From Nitrobacter sp963807355 (lineage in GTDB: Bacteria > Pseudomonadota > Alphaproteobacteria > Rhizobiales > Xanthobacteraceae): DNA of 64,000 nt. Within the stretch, counting starts at the first letter, position 1; each line of letters opens with the position of its first letter. Location of the stretch: positions 62,001-126,000 of the forward strand of contig CAWEBX010000029.1 of assembly GCA_963807355.1 (NCBI GenBank). Reading direction: 5' to 3'. Below, piece after piece: positions 47,490 to 55,286 of the stretch. Under the pieces are notes generated by a model that made no database searches, was not told the DNA's origin, and was given only the letters and a program-made list of their open reading frames with translations. The translations under genes were made by a program, and so were the position numbers.

Positions 47490-47537
47490 TGGTCGGAGCG
47501 AGAGGATTTTAACCTCCGACCCCTAGTCTCCCAGACT
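47490..47537 (-). repeat. 3' fragment of a tRNA-Pro(GGG) gene (probable attachment-site scar)
   Basis: The minus strand reads the anticodon loop CTGGGAG, the 3' anticodon stem, variable loop, T-arm and acceptor end up to CGACCA of a proline tRNA with anticodon GGG. The D-arm and 5' half are missing; homology stops about position 29 of the tRNA. The T-loop carries a base change (GGTTAAAATCC for the usual GGTTCAAATCC), so it is not functional. A tRNA 3' end directly beside an integrase gene is the classical remnant of site-specific integration. Confidence 0.75.
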
Positions 47538-47715
47538 GACTAGAATGTTTTCCGTAGTATTTCTTTCATTGGCAGCGCTCATTATCGCATCATTCCTAGT
47601 TGTTCGAATTACACAATTCTTTTGCGCCAGAGGCTCTATATATTGTTTCCGTTCGTTTCCACCGAATGCCGCCTGCGGTGGCAACTCGGTGGCGATTCCA
47701 TGCTATAACTACTGC
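47538..47715. other. Gap between tRNA fragment and integrase gene
   Basis: About 180 nt, markedly A+T-rich (47560-47650), unlike the flanking core DNA. It probably holds the integrase promoter and recombinase arm sites. The open frame running through it into the integrase lacks homology and I do not include it. Confidence 0.35.
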
Positions 47716-48976
47716 ATGCCTGTATTGAGGATCAATCGTCGCACTGTCAACTCCTTGAGGCCAGGTCCCAAGGTCGTCAGCTACTACGACGAAACCCTCA
47801 CCGGCTTCGGCCTGCGCATGCGCACGACGGGTATCGCCTCCTGGTTTGTAGAGTATCGCCCTGGAGCGGGAGGTAGAGGCATATCAAAAAGGCGAATGGT
47901 CATCGGGACATTGGCCACCCTCACCCCCGAGAAGGCCCGCGAAGCCGCCGAAAAGCTGCTTGCTCAAGTTAAGCTAGGTTCCGATCCGGCCGCCGATCGA
48001 TCCGAAGCTCGGAAAGCGGAGACGGTGGATGACATCCTAGATACTTACATCGCCAACCACGCAACGCCACACCTGAAGAAAATCAGCGCAGACCTGCTCA
48101 GGATCTACTTCGACAAGCATGTCCGGCCAGTTTTAGGTCGGAAGAAAACAACTGTGGTGACCAAAGCCGATGTCGCGCGCCTTCATCGGAACATCGGCTC
48201 GAAGCAGGCCGTCACAGCCAATCGTGTCGTCGTTGCCCTTCGGGCAGCCTATAACTATGCGATTGAACATCACGCCCTCCCCGCTGGCACGGCCAACCCT
48301 GCCACCGGTATCGAGCCTTTCGAAGAGAAACCGCGCCAGCGTTACCTGACCACGGAAGAACTGCAACGCTTGGGTGATACAATCCGCGAGGCGGAAACGA
48401 GCGGCATCCCGTGGGAGCCCGATCCAACAAAAAAAGTCAAACACGCGGCGAAACCTGAGAACCGCCGAACCAGGCTTGATCAATACGCCGCCGCGGCAAT
48501 CCGCCTATTGCTCTTCACCGGCTGCCGACTGCGCGAGATCTTAAACGTCCGCTGGACGGAATACGATGCTGGCCGTGGGCTGCTCTTCCTGCCCGACTCC
48601 AAAACAGGACAGAAAACGGTTGTCCTGTCTGCTCCTGCTATTGCTCTACTGAATGATCTACCCCGCCTCGGCCTCTACGTAATCGCGGGCGAATCCGCGG
48701 GGCAAAAGAATGAGCAACCACGCGCCGATCTCAATCGTCCCTGGCGTGCCGTGCGTAAACGAGCAGGCATTGAAGACGTCAGGATCCATGACTTGCGCCA
48801 CAGCTTTGCCAGCGTCGGCGCGGGCGCGGGGCCTCGGATTGCCCATTATTGGCAACCTGCTCGGCCATTCACAGTCGAGCACAACGCAACGTTACGCCCA
48901 TGTGGCCGTCGATCCTGCACGGCGCGCGGCAGATATCATTGCTGGTGAAATTGAAAGAGCGATGGGCGGAAAGTGA
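47716..48976 (+). pseudogene. Tyrosine recombinase (phage/island integrase), frameshifted near the end
   Basis: Site-specific recombinase of the P4-like family that would have inserted this island at a tRNA gene. From ATG 47716 there is an Arm-type DNA-binding domain (LTGFGLRMRTTGIASWFVEY), a SAM-like core-binding domain and the catalytic domain with Arg in TGCRLREIL and HDLRHSFAS. The frame then breaks at a GGGG run (about 48828-48831); with one G fewer it continues as LGLPIIGNLLGHSQSS and TTQRYAHVAVDP, supplying the catalytic His and Tyr. As sequenced, the product lacks the nucleophile Tyr. It is 420 codons plus one base. Confidence 0.9.
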
Positions 48977-49007
48977 GCCGACACGCTGCGCAGCCAAGGC
49001 TGCGCCT

Positions 49008-49769
49008 CTACCGGCTGAGCGCCGTTTTGACGGCAGCCGCGAAGGTGCTGGACGGTACTGCCAATGACGGTGTCGTGCTTTCGTATTTAGAGCTGGCGAC
49101 AAGGATTCCAACGATCTCCGGCTCACCGTCGCTCCCCACCCTCAAGAGAGCCGACCCCGACTCGCCCGAAACTGAGCTACACGTATGAAGCAGGAGAGCG
49201 GTGGGGGCAGAGGTAGGCTTGACAGAGCAGTCCTGCTGAACCGTCAGCACGTGGGCGCGATCCCCACGATAACCAGCTCTCACGATCCCGGACAATGCGC
49301 CGCCATCTTCGCTCGCAGGCTGAACTCTGATGGGCTTGAGGTCGATCTTCTCAGCAAGCTCGATAACCGCCCAGTCCCGAGACGACATCGTGGGCTGTAG
49401 CGGCTTCGTCACCTCAAACTCCTCACTCTTCACATAGGAGGCTGCTAGCGAGTGTGCCTTAAACTCACCCTTTGCGTAACCGGCCACAAAGTGAATGGAG
49501 GTCGGGTGAACCCACGTGCCTCGTGCGGCATTGAAGAGACAGTGGGCCGCCGTGAGGACGTGACGAGAGCCAACTAGGGTCCCGGTACATTGGGACCGGC
49601 TTCCTGCTCCGGTGATGACGTTGACCCGCCCCATCGACGTAAACGGCCATTCGGAGGGATCAAGTCTTATGCCCTGGCTGAGCGCAGCGGTAGGAAGTCG
49701 CAGAATGGCAGCGACAGCAAAGATAAGCAGCTTCCATCGGTGAAAGGGCAATCTTCTCGTTTGCATCAT
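49008..49769 (-). CDS. Secreted trypsin-like serine protease (S1 family)
   Basis: A 253-residue exported protease. An N-terminal signal peptide (LLIFAVAAILRLPTAALS) is followed by the S1 fold with a complete catalytic triad: His in LTAAHCLF, Asp in SRDWAVIEL and Ser in SSVSGESGSALL. Cysteines flank the triad residues. It is convergent with the integrase and next to a small hypothetical gene on the same strand. Bradyrhizobium relatives have similar stand-alone exported S1 proteases; the substrate is unknown. Confidence 0.87.
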   Translation of the reverse strand: MMQTRRLPFHRWKLLIFAVAAILRLPTAALSQGIRLDPSEWPFTSMGRVNVITGAGSRSQCTGTLVGSRHVLTAAHCLFNAARGTWVHPTSIHFVAGYAKGEFKAHSLAASYVKSEEFEVTKPLQPTMSSRDWAVIELAEKIDLKPIRVQPASEDGGALSGIVRAGYRGDRAHVLTVQQDCSVKPTSAPTALLLHTCSSVSGESGSALLRVGSDGEPEIVGILVASSKYESTTPSLAVPSSTFAAAVKTALSR

Positions 49770-50133
49770 GAGGCAGGTCTGTTCTCCAACGCTCCCGCGG
49801 AAGTGAGCCCGCCCCGTTTGAGGGGCGAGCTTGATGGTGACTATTCGGCCGCTTGAGCGAATTTGACAATACTAGGCTGGGAGTCGTCCTGACGAACTCG
49901 CACCCCACCGTATGGATGTCCTCGCTGAGACGATTCGCGATCCACTGCGCCGCAATGCAGGCGTCCATGACGTCCCTGCCCATCTCAAGGTCGAGTTCGA
50001 AGCCGGCGTTGAAAACCTTATCGAGATGGGCAATCAACAAATCGATCCCGATTGTTAGTTCGACCATTCTATCTGAAAACGTCGCGCGAACGGCGGTGGT
50101 GGGTGTGGTATTGCTTTGGGTAGCCTGCGGCAT
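49660..50133 (-). CDS. Hypothetical protein, probably truncated by a frameshift
   Basis: The start ATG 50133 has a good GGAGTG six bases upstream. The first 80 residues (VELTIGIDLLIAHLDKVFNA, then GFELDLEMGRDVMDACIAAQ) look like a real soluble helical protein; I do not recognise the family. The rest overlaps the protease signal-peptide region by 110 nt and reads like a shadow. One base added near 49885-49895 would shift to a frame ending SIVKFAQAAE with a stop at 49841, removing the overlap, so the true product is probably about 97 residues. It is divergent from the ribbon-helix-helix gene. Confidence 0.5.
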   Translation of the reverse strand: MPQATQSNTTPTTAVRATFSDRMVELTIGIDLLIAHLDKVFNAGFELDLEMGRDVMDACIAAQWIANRLSEDIHTVGCEFVRTTPSLVLSNSLKRPNSHHQARPSNGAGSLPRERWRTDLPHDANEKIALSPMEAAYLCCRCHSATSYRCAQPGHKT

Positions 50134-50219
50134 GGTTCACTCCATGGTGCCGGGTTAGGGCCGGGACAAGGCTGCAACCTTGTTCTGGCCTGCTATTTAG
50201 GCTAAACTAAAATCCGCAA

Positions 50220-50411
50220 ATGTCAATATCGGCTAAACCAAAAAAGACGCGAGGTCGCCCAGCGACGGGGCGCGATCCGATGATTGGGTTGCGCGCCTCC
50301 GATCAGTTGCGCACCGCCATCGACCAATGGGCCATGCGCCAACCCGATAAGCCATCGCGATCGGAAGCAATTCGGCGGCTTGTTGAAATCGGCCTCAAGA
50401 AGACGAAATGA
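50220..50411 (+). CDS. Small ribbon-helix-helix DNA-binding protein
   Basis: A 63-residue basic protein. The N-terminus is Lys/Arg-rich (KPKKTRGRPATGRD, an AT-hook-like RGRP) and the rest fits a CopG/Arc-type ribbon-helix-helix: MIGLRASDQLRTAIDQWAMR as strand plus helix A, then SRSEAIRRLVEIGLKK as helix B. It is probably an autoregulated repressor. No toxin partner is evident in the adjacent sequence. Confidence 0.7.
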   Translation: MSISAKPKKTRGRPATGRDPMIGLRASDQLRTAIDQWAMRQPDKPSRSEAIRRLVEIGLKKTK

Positions 50412-50701
50412 ACTTTTTCGATGCACCGTGAGAGATGCATCACGAAGGCAGTACGTTTGCTTCGACTGCGACGAAACCACTTTACTAGCCTCACGAATCT
50501 AGCTGAAACATTGATCGCCTACGTCTTCCCGAAACGATCAAGGGAAGCGTCATGCTGGAATCCTCAGTCGCCGCACACTTTTGGTTAGCGCCGTCGTATT
50601 CATCGCTTACGCGTACGATGCGATGCGTACGTATTGATGCGCTGGCTCATAGTGACGATCGCAAACCCCGCTAGGCGGCCGACAGGAAGGGCGGTAGTCT
50701 T
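50412..50701. other. Intergenic, no gene seen
   Basis: About 290 nt with only short overlapping frames on both strands; none has a recognisable domain or codon pattern. Confidence 0.3.
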
Positions 50702-51004
50702 TTGAACTGGTCCCGCCGCTTCGAAGATTCCATCCTGATGCCTGACGGCACAACGATACGGACCATTGGCGAGGCGGCGGATATGCAATCAGGCGGCCCA
50801 AAACGGTTCGCAATACCGAGCCATGGCAGCGCGCCGCGAAGGTGTTGCACGAGGCGGCGGAGACACGGCGGACCGTTCGTGTTCATGGCGCGGATCGTCT
50901 TTTACAAAGCCGTGCATGGCGAGGCATCGCCACCGATCGGTAGTAACCCTAAAGGCAAGAAAAGCCACCGTTGGGGAAAGCGGAAGCTGGCGCGGGACCG
51001 GTGA
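50702..51004 (+). pseudogene. Hypothetical protein, degraded paralogue of the 56.1-kb gene
   Basis: A TTG-started frame of 100 codons. Its two ends match the gene at 56119: RRFEDSILMPDGTTIRTIGEA at the start, and GGPFVFMARIVFYKAVHGEA in the middle. The segment between is out of frame here: the alternative frame reads PWQRAAKVLHEAAE, the counterpart of PWQLAAKVLYEAAEHGG in the other copy. Two compensating indels, including an extra A in GAGACACGG (about 50863-50871), account for this. It is therefore a decaying duplicate. Function unknown; the family is common in Bradyrhizobium. Confidence 0.7.
50952..50997 (+). repeat. Dispersed repeat, copy 1
   Basis: The stretch with core GGAAAGCGGAAGCTGGCG at its right end is repeated, diverged, at 54420-54464 and, in part, at 56354-56383. 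It overlaps the 3' end of the degraded hypothetical gene here. Confidence 0.6.
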
Positions 51005-51198
51005 GCGATGATTTAAATGAGGCCAACATCGGAAGCTCTGACTGAAATTTGGTGCTGTGTGGGAGAAGCTATGTGGGAGAAAATGCGCGCTGGGTCAAAG
51101 GCGTCAAGCTGTTCCAGAACAGCTTGCGCCTCGTCTGCCGAGACTTCCATCCCCTGTTGGCCTCCGCAACCTCGTCAGGCGCGCAATAATCGCGGAAG

Positions 51199-51462
51199 GT
51201 GGTTCGCAAGGTCATCCGATCTCAAGCGACGGAGTTTCGGTACGAGCGAGAGACGCAGCCTCAGCCGAAGATGGGCCCTTGGAATGCCGAGCTTGACCGG
51301 TTGCTGTTGGCAAACGAGAGCAAGGCGGCGCGAGAACGGCTGACGCTGATCTGGTTGTTCGAAGAGCTTCGCGGTCTGGGCTATGTCGGGGGTTACGATG
51401 CGGTTCGTCGGTATGCGCGGCGCTGGAGCCAAGAGCGTGGCGCTTCGACCACCTCGGCCTAT
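51199..51462 (+). mobile_element. IS21-family transposase IstA fragment
   Basis: The frame reads VVRKVIRSQATEFRYERE, a Pro-rich PKMGPWNAELDRLL and ERLTLIWLFEELRGLGYVGG to RYARRWSQERGAST, which matches the N-terminal third of IS21 IstA after the HTH. The helix-turn-helix start and the whole DDE catalytic domain are missing. Sequence changes abruptly after about 51462 into an integrase fragment. No IstB and no terminal inverted repeats were seen, so this is a dead relic. Confidence 0.8.
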
Positions 51463-51710
51463 GTCGCCTGTTGCCGAAGAAGGACTACTACTCGCCGTTC
51501 AATCGACATTTGAAGCGCCTGGGGCTCGCCGCCAAAGGCTTCCCGCACATCCTGCGGCACACGCGGGCCACTCACCTGCTCCAGGCCGGCGCCTCAATCT
51601 ACGACGTCGCCAAGCTACTCGGCGATACGACCGCGACGGTTGAGCGCGTGTACGGCCACCATAGCTGCGAGAGTTTGGGCAAGAAGCTGGACGAGTTTGA
51701 GGACGCGTGA
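51463..51710 (+). pseudogene. C-terminal fragment of a second tyrosine recombinase
   Basis: Reads LPKKDYYSPFNRHLKRLGL, then FPHILRHTRATHLLQAGASI and VAKLLGDTTATVERVYGHHS, the H-x-x-R, His and Tyr part of a tyrosine recombinase active site (the His box is LLGDTT rather than LLGH). The N-terminal arm and core-binding domains and catalytic Arg I are absent. It directly abuts the IS21 fragment, so one of them was truncated by insertion or deletion at the junction. Confidence 0.75.
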
Positions 51711-51788
51711 AGCTCCAGCCTTGGGAGTCGCCACCGAAGTGGGAGGGCTTACGCAAGTCGCCGAACCGCCGCTGGCTTTGGCAGGGAA

Positions 51789-52348
51789 TCAATTGCCGAA
51801 GAAGCTAGTCGGCCTCACCGTTTCGGCGCCATCATCGAAAGCTAACAAACCAAACGGTCCCGCGGGTTTACGTGCCTGTTGGCGTTGTTCTTGTGCTTGC
51901 TGCTCGAGCGCTGCTTCTTGCTGCGCCTTCTTCTCTACGTATCGCTTATGGCGGTCGCGTTCGGCGGCCTTCTTACGGCGTTCGGCAGCCTCGGCCTTCT
52001 TTTCAGTTTCCCGCCGGTGCTCTGCCTGTCTTGCGCTTTCAATGGCATTTACCGAAGCAACGTGAGAATGATCTTGTGGAGATGTCGGTTGTGGCTCGAA
52101 AGTGGTTGTAGTTGCTGCCTGTACGAGGGGAGCCGATGCCGACGTGGGGGACTCGGCGCCATTTCCGTAGGCGCTGGCAGAACAACTCTTGCGGGGGGAA
52201 GCGATTTCGCCGCCAACTTGGGTTGAGACGCATGCTGAACAGGTTCGAGCGCGGCTCGTCCAAGCAATATGCCACCGCCAAATCCAACTCCAATCAGCAG
52301 GGCTGCTGTTGCCACACCCGAGAAAAAAATCCGTTCCCTTGTCGCCAT
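51789..52348 (-). pseudogene. Membrane-anchored coiled-coil protein, split by a -1 frameshift
   Basis: From ATG 52348 the protein starts MATRERIFFSGVATAALLIG with one membrane segment (to GGGILLG), then a Pro/Ala-rich stretch ending LPAPTEMAPS. The frame then fails at a C5 run (about 52151-52155); with one more C it continues through SASAPLVQAATTTTFEPQPT and a long Glu/Lys/Arg/Gln coiled coil (RRETEKKAEAAERRKKAAER and so on) to the C-terminus PTSFFGN, stop at 51789. The total is about 186 residues. I do not recognise the family; the layout is that of a type II membrane protein with a periplasmic coiled coil. Confidence 0.65.
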
Positions 52349-52725
52349 GGTCGTCTCCCGATGCTTCGGAAGTAGCAACGCTGAGGCCTCACATTGGTTC
52401 GAATGAGACCTGCGGTTATTACCGCTCGGGCGGTATTTACACCTCGCGGTGGCAACATAGGGTCCCCGAAGCAATTCGGTCAGCGCTTCCTGCCTTGCTC
52501 ACCCGGTCGACGGATTTCCCCTCATCGGGCGGCCCGATACCCGTTAAAAGCCGGAGCGGAAAGAAACCCGTTATAGGTAACAGGAGACTTTGATGCACGA
52601 GACGTCGGGACATTTCAAAGACTGCCATTGCTGGAGGCGACTCGGCTTCCTTAAATTTTCTGGTGCTCCGCGCTCCAGTGCGCGCCCCTTCTAAAGTTTC
52701 ATTCGTTCACCAGCGAGCGGTACTT
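52349..52725. other. Divergent intergenic region, no gene seen
   Basis: About 380 nt between the coiled-coil gene and the divergent nuclease gene. It must hold both promoters. Short frames on both strands lack recognisable content. Confidence 0.3.
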
Positions 52726-53463
52726 ATGTTCACCCTTTCACGCATGGTCGTCGCCACCAGTTTGGCTGGACTGCTCTGTTTGGCCGCCCTCGCCGCTCGC
52801 GCCGAAACCATCTTGGGCGAGCCGCGCATTGTAGACGGCGATACCGTTGACATTGGTGGAAAGAAGATCAGACTTCATGGGTCTCGACGCGCCGGAGACC
52901 GAGCAACTGTGTCTGGATGCCAAGGGTGAGAAATGGGCATGCGGCATCGCTGCGCGCGACGCTCTTACGGCTTTCTCCAAGAACCGGCCGTGGTCCTGCG
53001 ATGTGTCTGGCAAGGATCGCTACGATCGTTTTCTCGCGTCATGCTCAATCCCCGGCGAGAACATCAATCAGTGGATGGTCCGGCACGGATGGGCACTCGC
53101 GTTCGTGAAGTATTCCCATCGCTATCTCGGTGACGAGACAAAGGCCCATGATGCGAAAGCCGGAATATGGGCTGGCGCGTTTATCGCCCCTTGGAACTGG
53201 CGATCACGCAGTAAACAGACCGTCATTTTCGGAGCTGCGTCCGTACCTGCTACCGCTCAAGAACTCTTGCTCGAGCGGTGTCGTCACAGGAAGCACCGGA
53301 TCGAGCCTGCACCATCAAGGCCGGTGTAAGCCACGGCAAGTGTATCTATCACCTCTCCGGTGATCGCTGGTATGCGAAGATGAAGATGGATAAGACGGAT
53401 CGGCGTTGGTTCTGCTCTGAGCAAGAAGCTGAAGCCGCCGGATGCAGGGCGCCGAAGCGCTGA
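52726..53463 (+). pseudogene. Secreted thermonuclease (SNase family), two compensating frameshifts
   Basis: An exported staphylococcal-nuclease-like enzyme. From ATG 52726 there is a signal peptide (TSLAGLLCLAALAARA) and the nuclease entry RIVDGDTVDIGGKKIRLHG. An extra G in CATGGGTCTC (about 52878-52880) breaks the frame; the next frame continues LDAPETEQLCLDAKGEKWAC through GKDRYDRFLASC and HGWALAF. A second shift near 53275-53280 leads to a C-terminal extension (CTIKAGVSHGKCIYHLSGDR to WFCSEQEAEAAGCR) typical of rhizobial homologues. Net length is 246 codons with no net base change. Confidence 0.85.
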
Positions 53464-53481
53464 TGGGGAGGAAACCCAACG

Positions 53482-53970
53482 ATGAAATGGGTATTGGTCA
53501 TGATGGCGATGGGGACGACGCCAATTCAAACAAATCTGCTCTATGATGACTTACAGGCCTGCTATGCCGCTGAAGAAAAGACCGCGGCTGAGTATGCCGA
53601 TGCTTTCAATCAGTGGCTCAAGACGAACGGCGACACCAGCCTCGTTCCTCCATACGTAAAACAGCGCGTTATGCGCGGAATATGCACTCCTCATCAAAGT
53701 ACCGTTTCCGCACAGAGTATGGAAACCCCGCCAGCGCTGCGTTTGGAACCGAGGCAGCCGGACGCTGTGGGCCAAAGCGATGGAGGCGACGTCGGCGACC
53801 CCGCCATGCAGAAGCAGGTGATCGATCTGGTCGCAGCTCTGAAGAACATCAAGACGCTGGCGCAGGCCGCAAAGGACAGCGAAGATGTAGACGTGCTGCG
53901 GAGTAACTTCGAGATGATCTCAACGCTCGTGAACAAGGCCCTGCCGAGGTCGCGCAAGAGGATGCGATGA
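53482..53970 (+). CDS. Hypothetical exported protein
   Basis: A 162-residue frame with a strong GGAGGAAAC ribosome site upstream. The N-terminus (KWVLVMMAMGTT) is mildly hydrophobic but short. The middle resembles small rhizobial proteins with the pattern LLYDDLQACYAAEE; the C-terminal 70 residues (MQKQVIDLVAALKNIKTLAQ) are helical. It overlaps the next small gene by ATGA, so the two are coupled. Not recognised further. Confidence 0.55.
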   Translation: MKWVLVMMAMGTTPIQTNLLYDDLQACYAAEEKTAAEYADAFNQWLKTNGDTSLVPPYVKQRVMRGICTPHQSTVSAQSMETPPALRLEPRQPDAVGQSDGGDVGDPAMQKQVIDLVAALKNIKTLAQAAKDSEDVDVLRSNFEMISTLVNKALPRSRKRMR

Positions 53971-54197
53971 GTGATGATGAAGGCCAAGGCCAACCAGCGG
54001 AGCCGAGATCTCTTCACGACCTGCCCGTTGATATTGCGATAAGACTTCGTTGGGTGCTGCGGGACATTTGAGCGGGTCGCTTAAAGCTGCTCGCGCCCTC
54101 GAGCGATGATTTGAGATCGCTTGCAGAGGTCACCGTGGATGACGATAAGCTTGTCCTGACGGAAGCCGGATGTTCGGCGATTGGCAGCCCCAGATAG
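53967..54197 (+). pseudogene. Small hypothetical gene with an internal TGA stop
   Basis: From ATG 53967 the frame reads MSDDEGQGQPAEPRSLHDLP and VDIAIRLRWVLRDI, then TGA at 54069-54071, and continues in the same frame as AGRLKLLAPSSDDLRSLAEV to TEAGCSAIGSPR with a stop at 54197 (77 codons in all). The two halves together match a family of about 75-residue rhizobial proteins, where an Arg or Lys usually stands at the stop position; CGA to TGA is the likely change. No frameshift is needed. It overlaps the upstream gene by ATGA. Confidence 0.65.
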
Positions 54198-54222
54198 AAA
54201 CTCCGCCGGAGAGGCTCGTTTG

Positions 54223-54390
54223 ATGAAATCGGAAGAAGATTACAGAGAGAATGCCCCCAACTGCGGTGAACTCGCGGCCGAGGCAAAGGACTTACCTTCG
54301 AAGAACCGCTACAGCCGTATGCAGGATGCCTGGCTCGCACTTGCAGAAGAGCAGGACTGGCTGGCCGGTCTATCGCCACCTCGTAATTAG
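54223..54390 (+). CDS. Small helical hypothetical protein
   Basis: A 55-residue product starting MKSEEDYRENAPNCGELAAE and ending LAEEQDWLAGLSPPRN. It belongs to a family of short, helical, Glu-rich proteins occurring in many copies in Bradyrhizobium genomes; function unknown. I start at 54223 rather than 54181, since the upstream part overlaps the preceding gene's tail and is not conserved. Confidence 0.65.
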   Translation: MKSEEDYRENAPNCGELAAEAKDLPSKNRYSRMQDAWLALAEEQDWLAGLSPPRN

Positions 54391-54419
54391 ATGACTGCTG
54401 GAGCGAGCTTGACTGCCGG

Positions 54420-54464
54420 AAGGCAAGAATAGCCGTAGTTGGAGCAAGCGGAAGCTGGCGAGGA
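54420..54464 (+). repeat. Dispersed repeat, copy 2
   Basis: Matches 50952-50997 over its whole length with scattered differences, sharing AGGCAAGAA, AGCC and CAAGCGGAAGCTGGCG. No associated gene remnant is visible to its left, unlike the other two copies. Confidence 0.6.
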
Positions 54465-54591
54465 ACGGGAGAACGAAAAGCCCTCGATCTTTGTTACGCA
54501 ACGTGAATGTGACAAGGCAGCATATTTCGATTTAATTGGCGTCAACACCCGGCTAACTGAACCCGTACCTTTGAAAAATTGGAGCAATCAA

Positions 54592-54815
54592 ATGAAAACG
54601 GCGCTCAAAGCTTTATCGACAGCGGCCATCGCCGTCCTCATTGCCTCCCCTGCTTTGGCTTGCAACGGCGGTGGAAATTGCGAAAACGCACCCGGCCAAC
54701 TTAAACGTGGGGTGCATGGAGCGCCTGGACCAATTGTCGGCGCGGCGGGCCTTCGATTCTGGCCGTCGGTTATGGCGTTTACTGGTTGGTGAGGCGGCGA
54801 CGCAAATCCGCCTGA
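54592..54815 (+). pseudogene. Small secreted protein with motif-TM-Arg C-terminus, -1 frameshift
   Basis: A strong ribosome site (GGAG) precedes ATG 54592. The product starts with a signal peptide (ALSTAAIAVLIASPALA) then CNGGGNCENAPG and HGAPGPIVGAAG. The frame as sequenced ends FTGW at 54792, but restoring one base near 54748-54752 gives PSILAVGYGVYWLVRRRRKS and a stop at 54815. The restored C-terminus is a Pro/Gly motif, a membrane helix and an Arg/Lys cluster, the layout of C-terminal sorting signals. About 74 residues. A strong terminator follows. Confidence 0.65.
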
Positions 54816-54853
54816 TATTGCGGAAGCGCCCTAGCGAGTGCATTGACCGCATT

Positions 54854-54882
54854 AAAAAACCCCGCTGCGGCGGGGTTTTTGT
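54854..54882 (+). terminator. Rho-independent terminator shared by two convergent small genes
   Basis: The perfect stem CCCCGC / GCGGGG with loop TGCG is preceded by AAAAA and followed by TTTTT, so it can terminate on both strands. It lies between the small secreted gene on the plus strand and the related open frame on the minus strand. Confidence 0.9.
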
Positions 54883-54889
54883 TGTCTAG

Positions 54890-55168
54890 TTAGCCTCTGC
54901 AACGTCGGACCAGTCGATAAACGCCATAAGCAACAAGCAGGGGTAGCCCTGCCGCACCCATCAGAGGCCCCGGAGCTCCATGAACGCCGCCAGGACTGTT
55001 CCAACGCGCGCGGACGAAGAGCGCAAACAAAGCGTCATTTGGTAAACCGCCATTGTAGTACACATAACCAGTTGCGCCTGAGACGATAGAGATGATCCTG
55101 ACAATCGTGGATAAGGCTTTGCCGAGCGCGCCAGAAAACCCCTCCGAAGCGATCTTCGGAGCGTAATT
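54890..55168 (-). pseudogene. Minus-strand relative of the 54.59-kb small protein, 5' end lost
   Basis: The minus-strand frame ends HGAPGPLMGAAGLP, then LLVAYGVYRLVRRCRG and a stop at 54890. This repeats the C-terminal motif of the plus-strand neighbour (HGAPGPIVGAAG, then AVGYGVYWLVRRRRK). Upstream it reads ALGKALSTIVRIISIVSGAT, YVYYNGGLPNDALFALFVRA and RWNSPGG. No ATG, GTG or TTG with a good ribosome site is present between the in-frame stop (55169) and about residue 40, so the gene is 5'-truncated or frameshifted. The longer open frame in another phase (to 55194) is a shadow. Confidence 0.55.
55142..55161 (-). terminator. Perfect inverted repeat, terminator-like on the minus strand
   Basis: CTCCGAAG / CTTCGGAG with a 4-nt loop is an 8-bp perfect hairpin; on the minus strand it is followed by GGGTTTTC. 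No minus-strand gene lies upstream, so it could equally be an operator or an IS end. Confidence 0.35.
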
Positions 55169-55286
55169 CTAAACGGCCAGCCCCGCCCTATCACACCCTG
55201 ACGGTCTCCTAGCCGCTACGCCATTTTCGAGATGCTTCGCCCATAACGAGCGTCTTGTTGCGGGAACAACTTTTCATCTATATGTA

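Noticed and set aside
50220..50411. Antitoxin of a type II toxin-antitoxin pair
   Set aside because: The ribbon-helix-helix fold fits, but no toxin-like gene (RelE, PIN, Fic) is next to it on the same strand.
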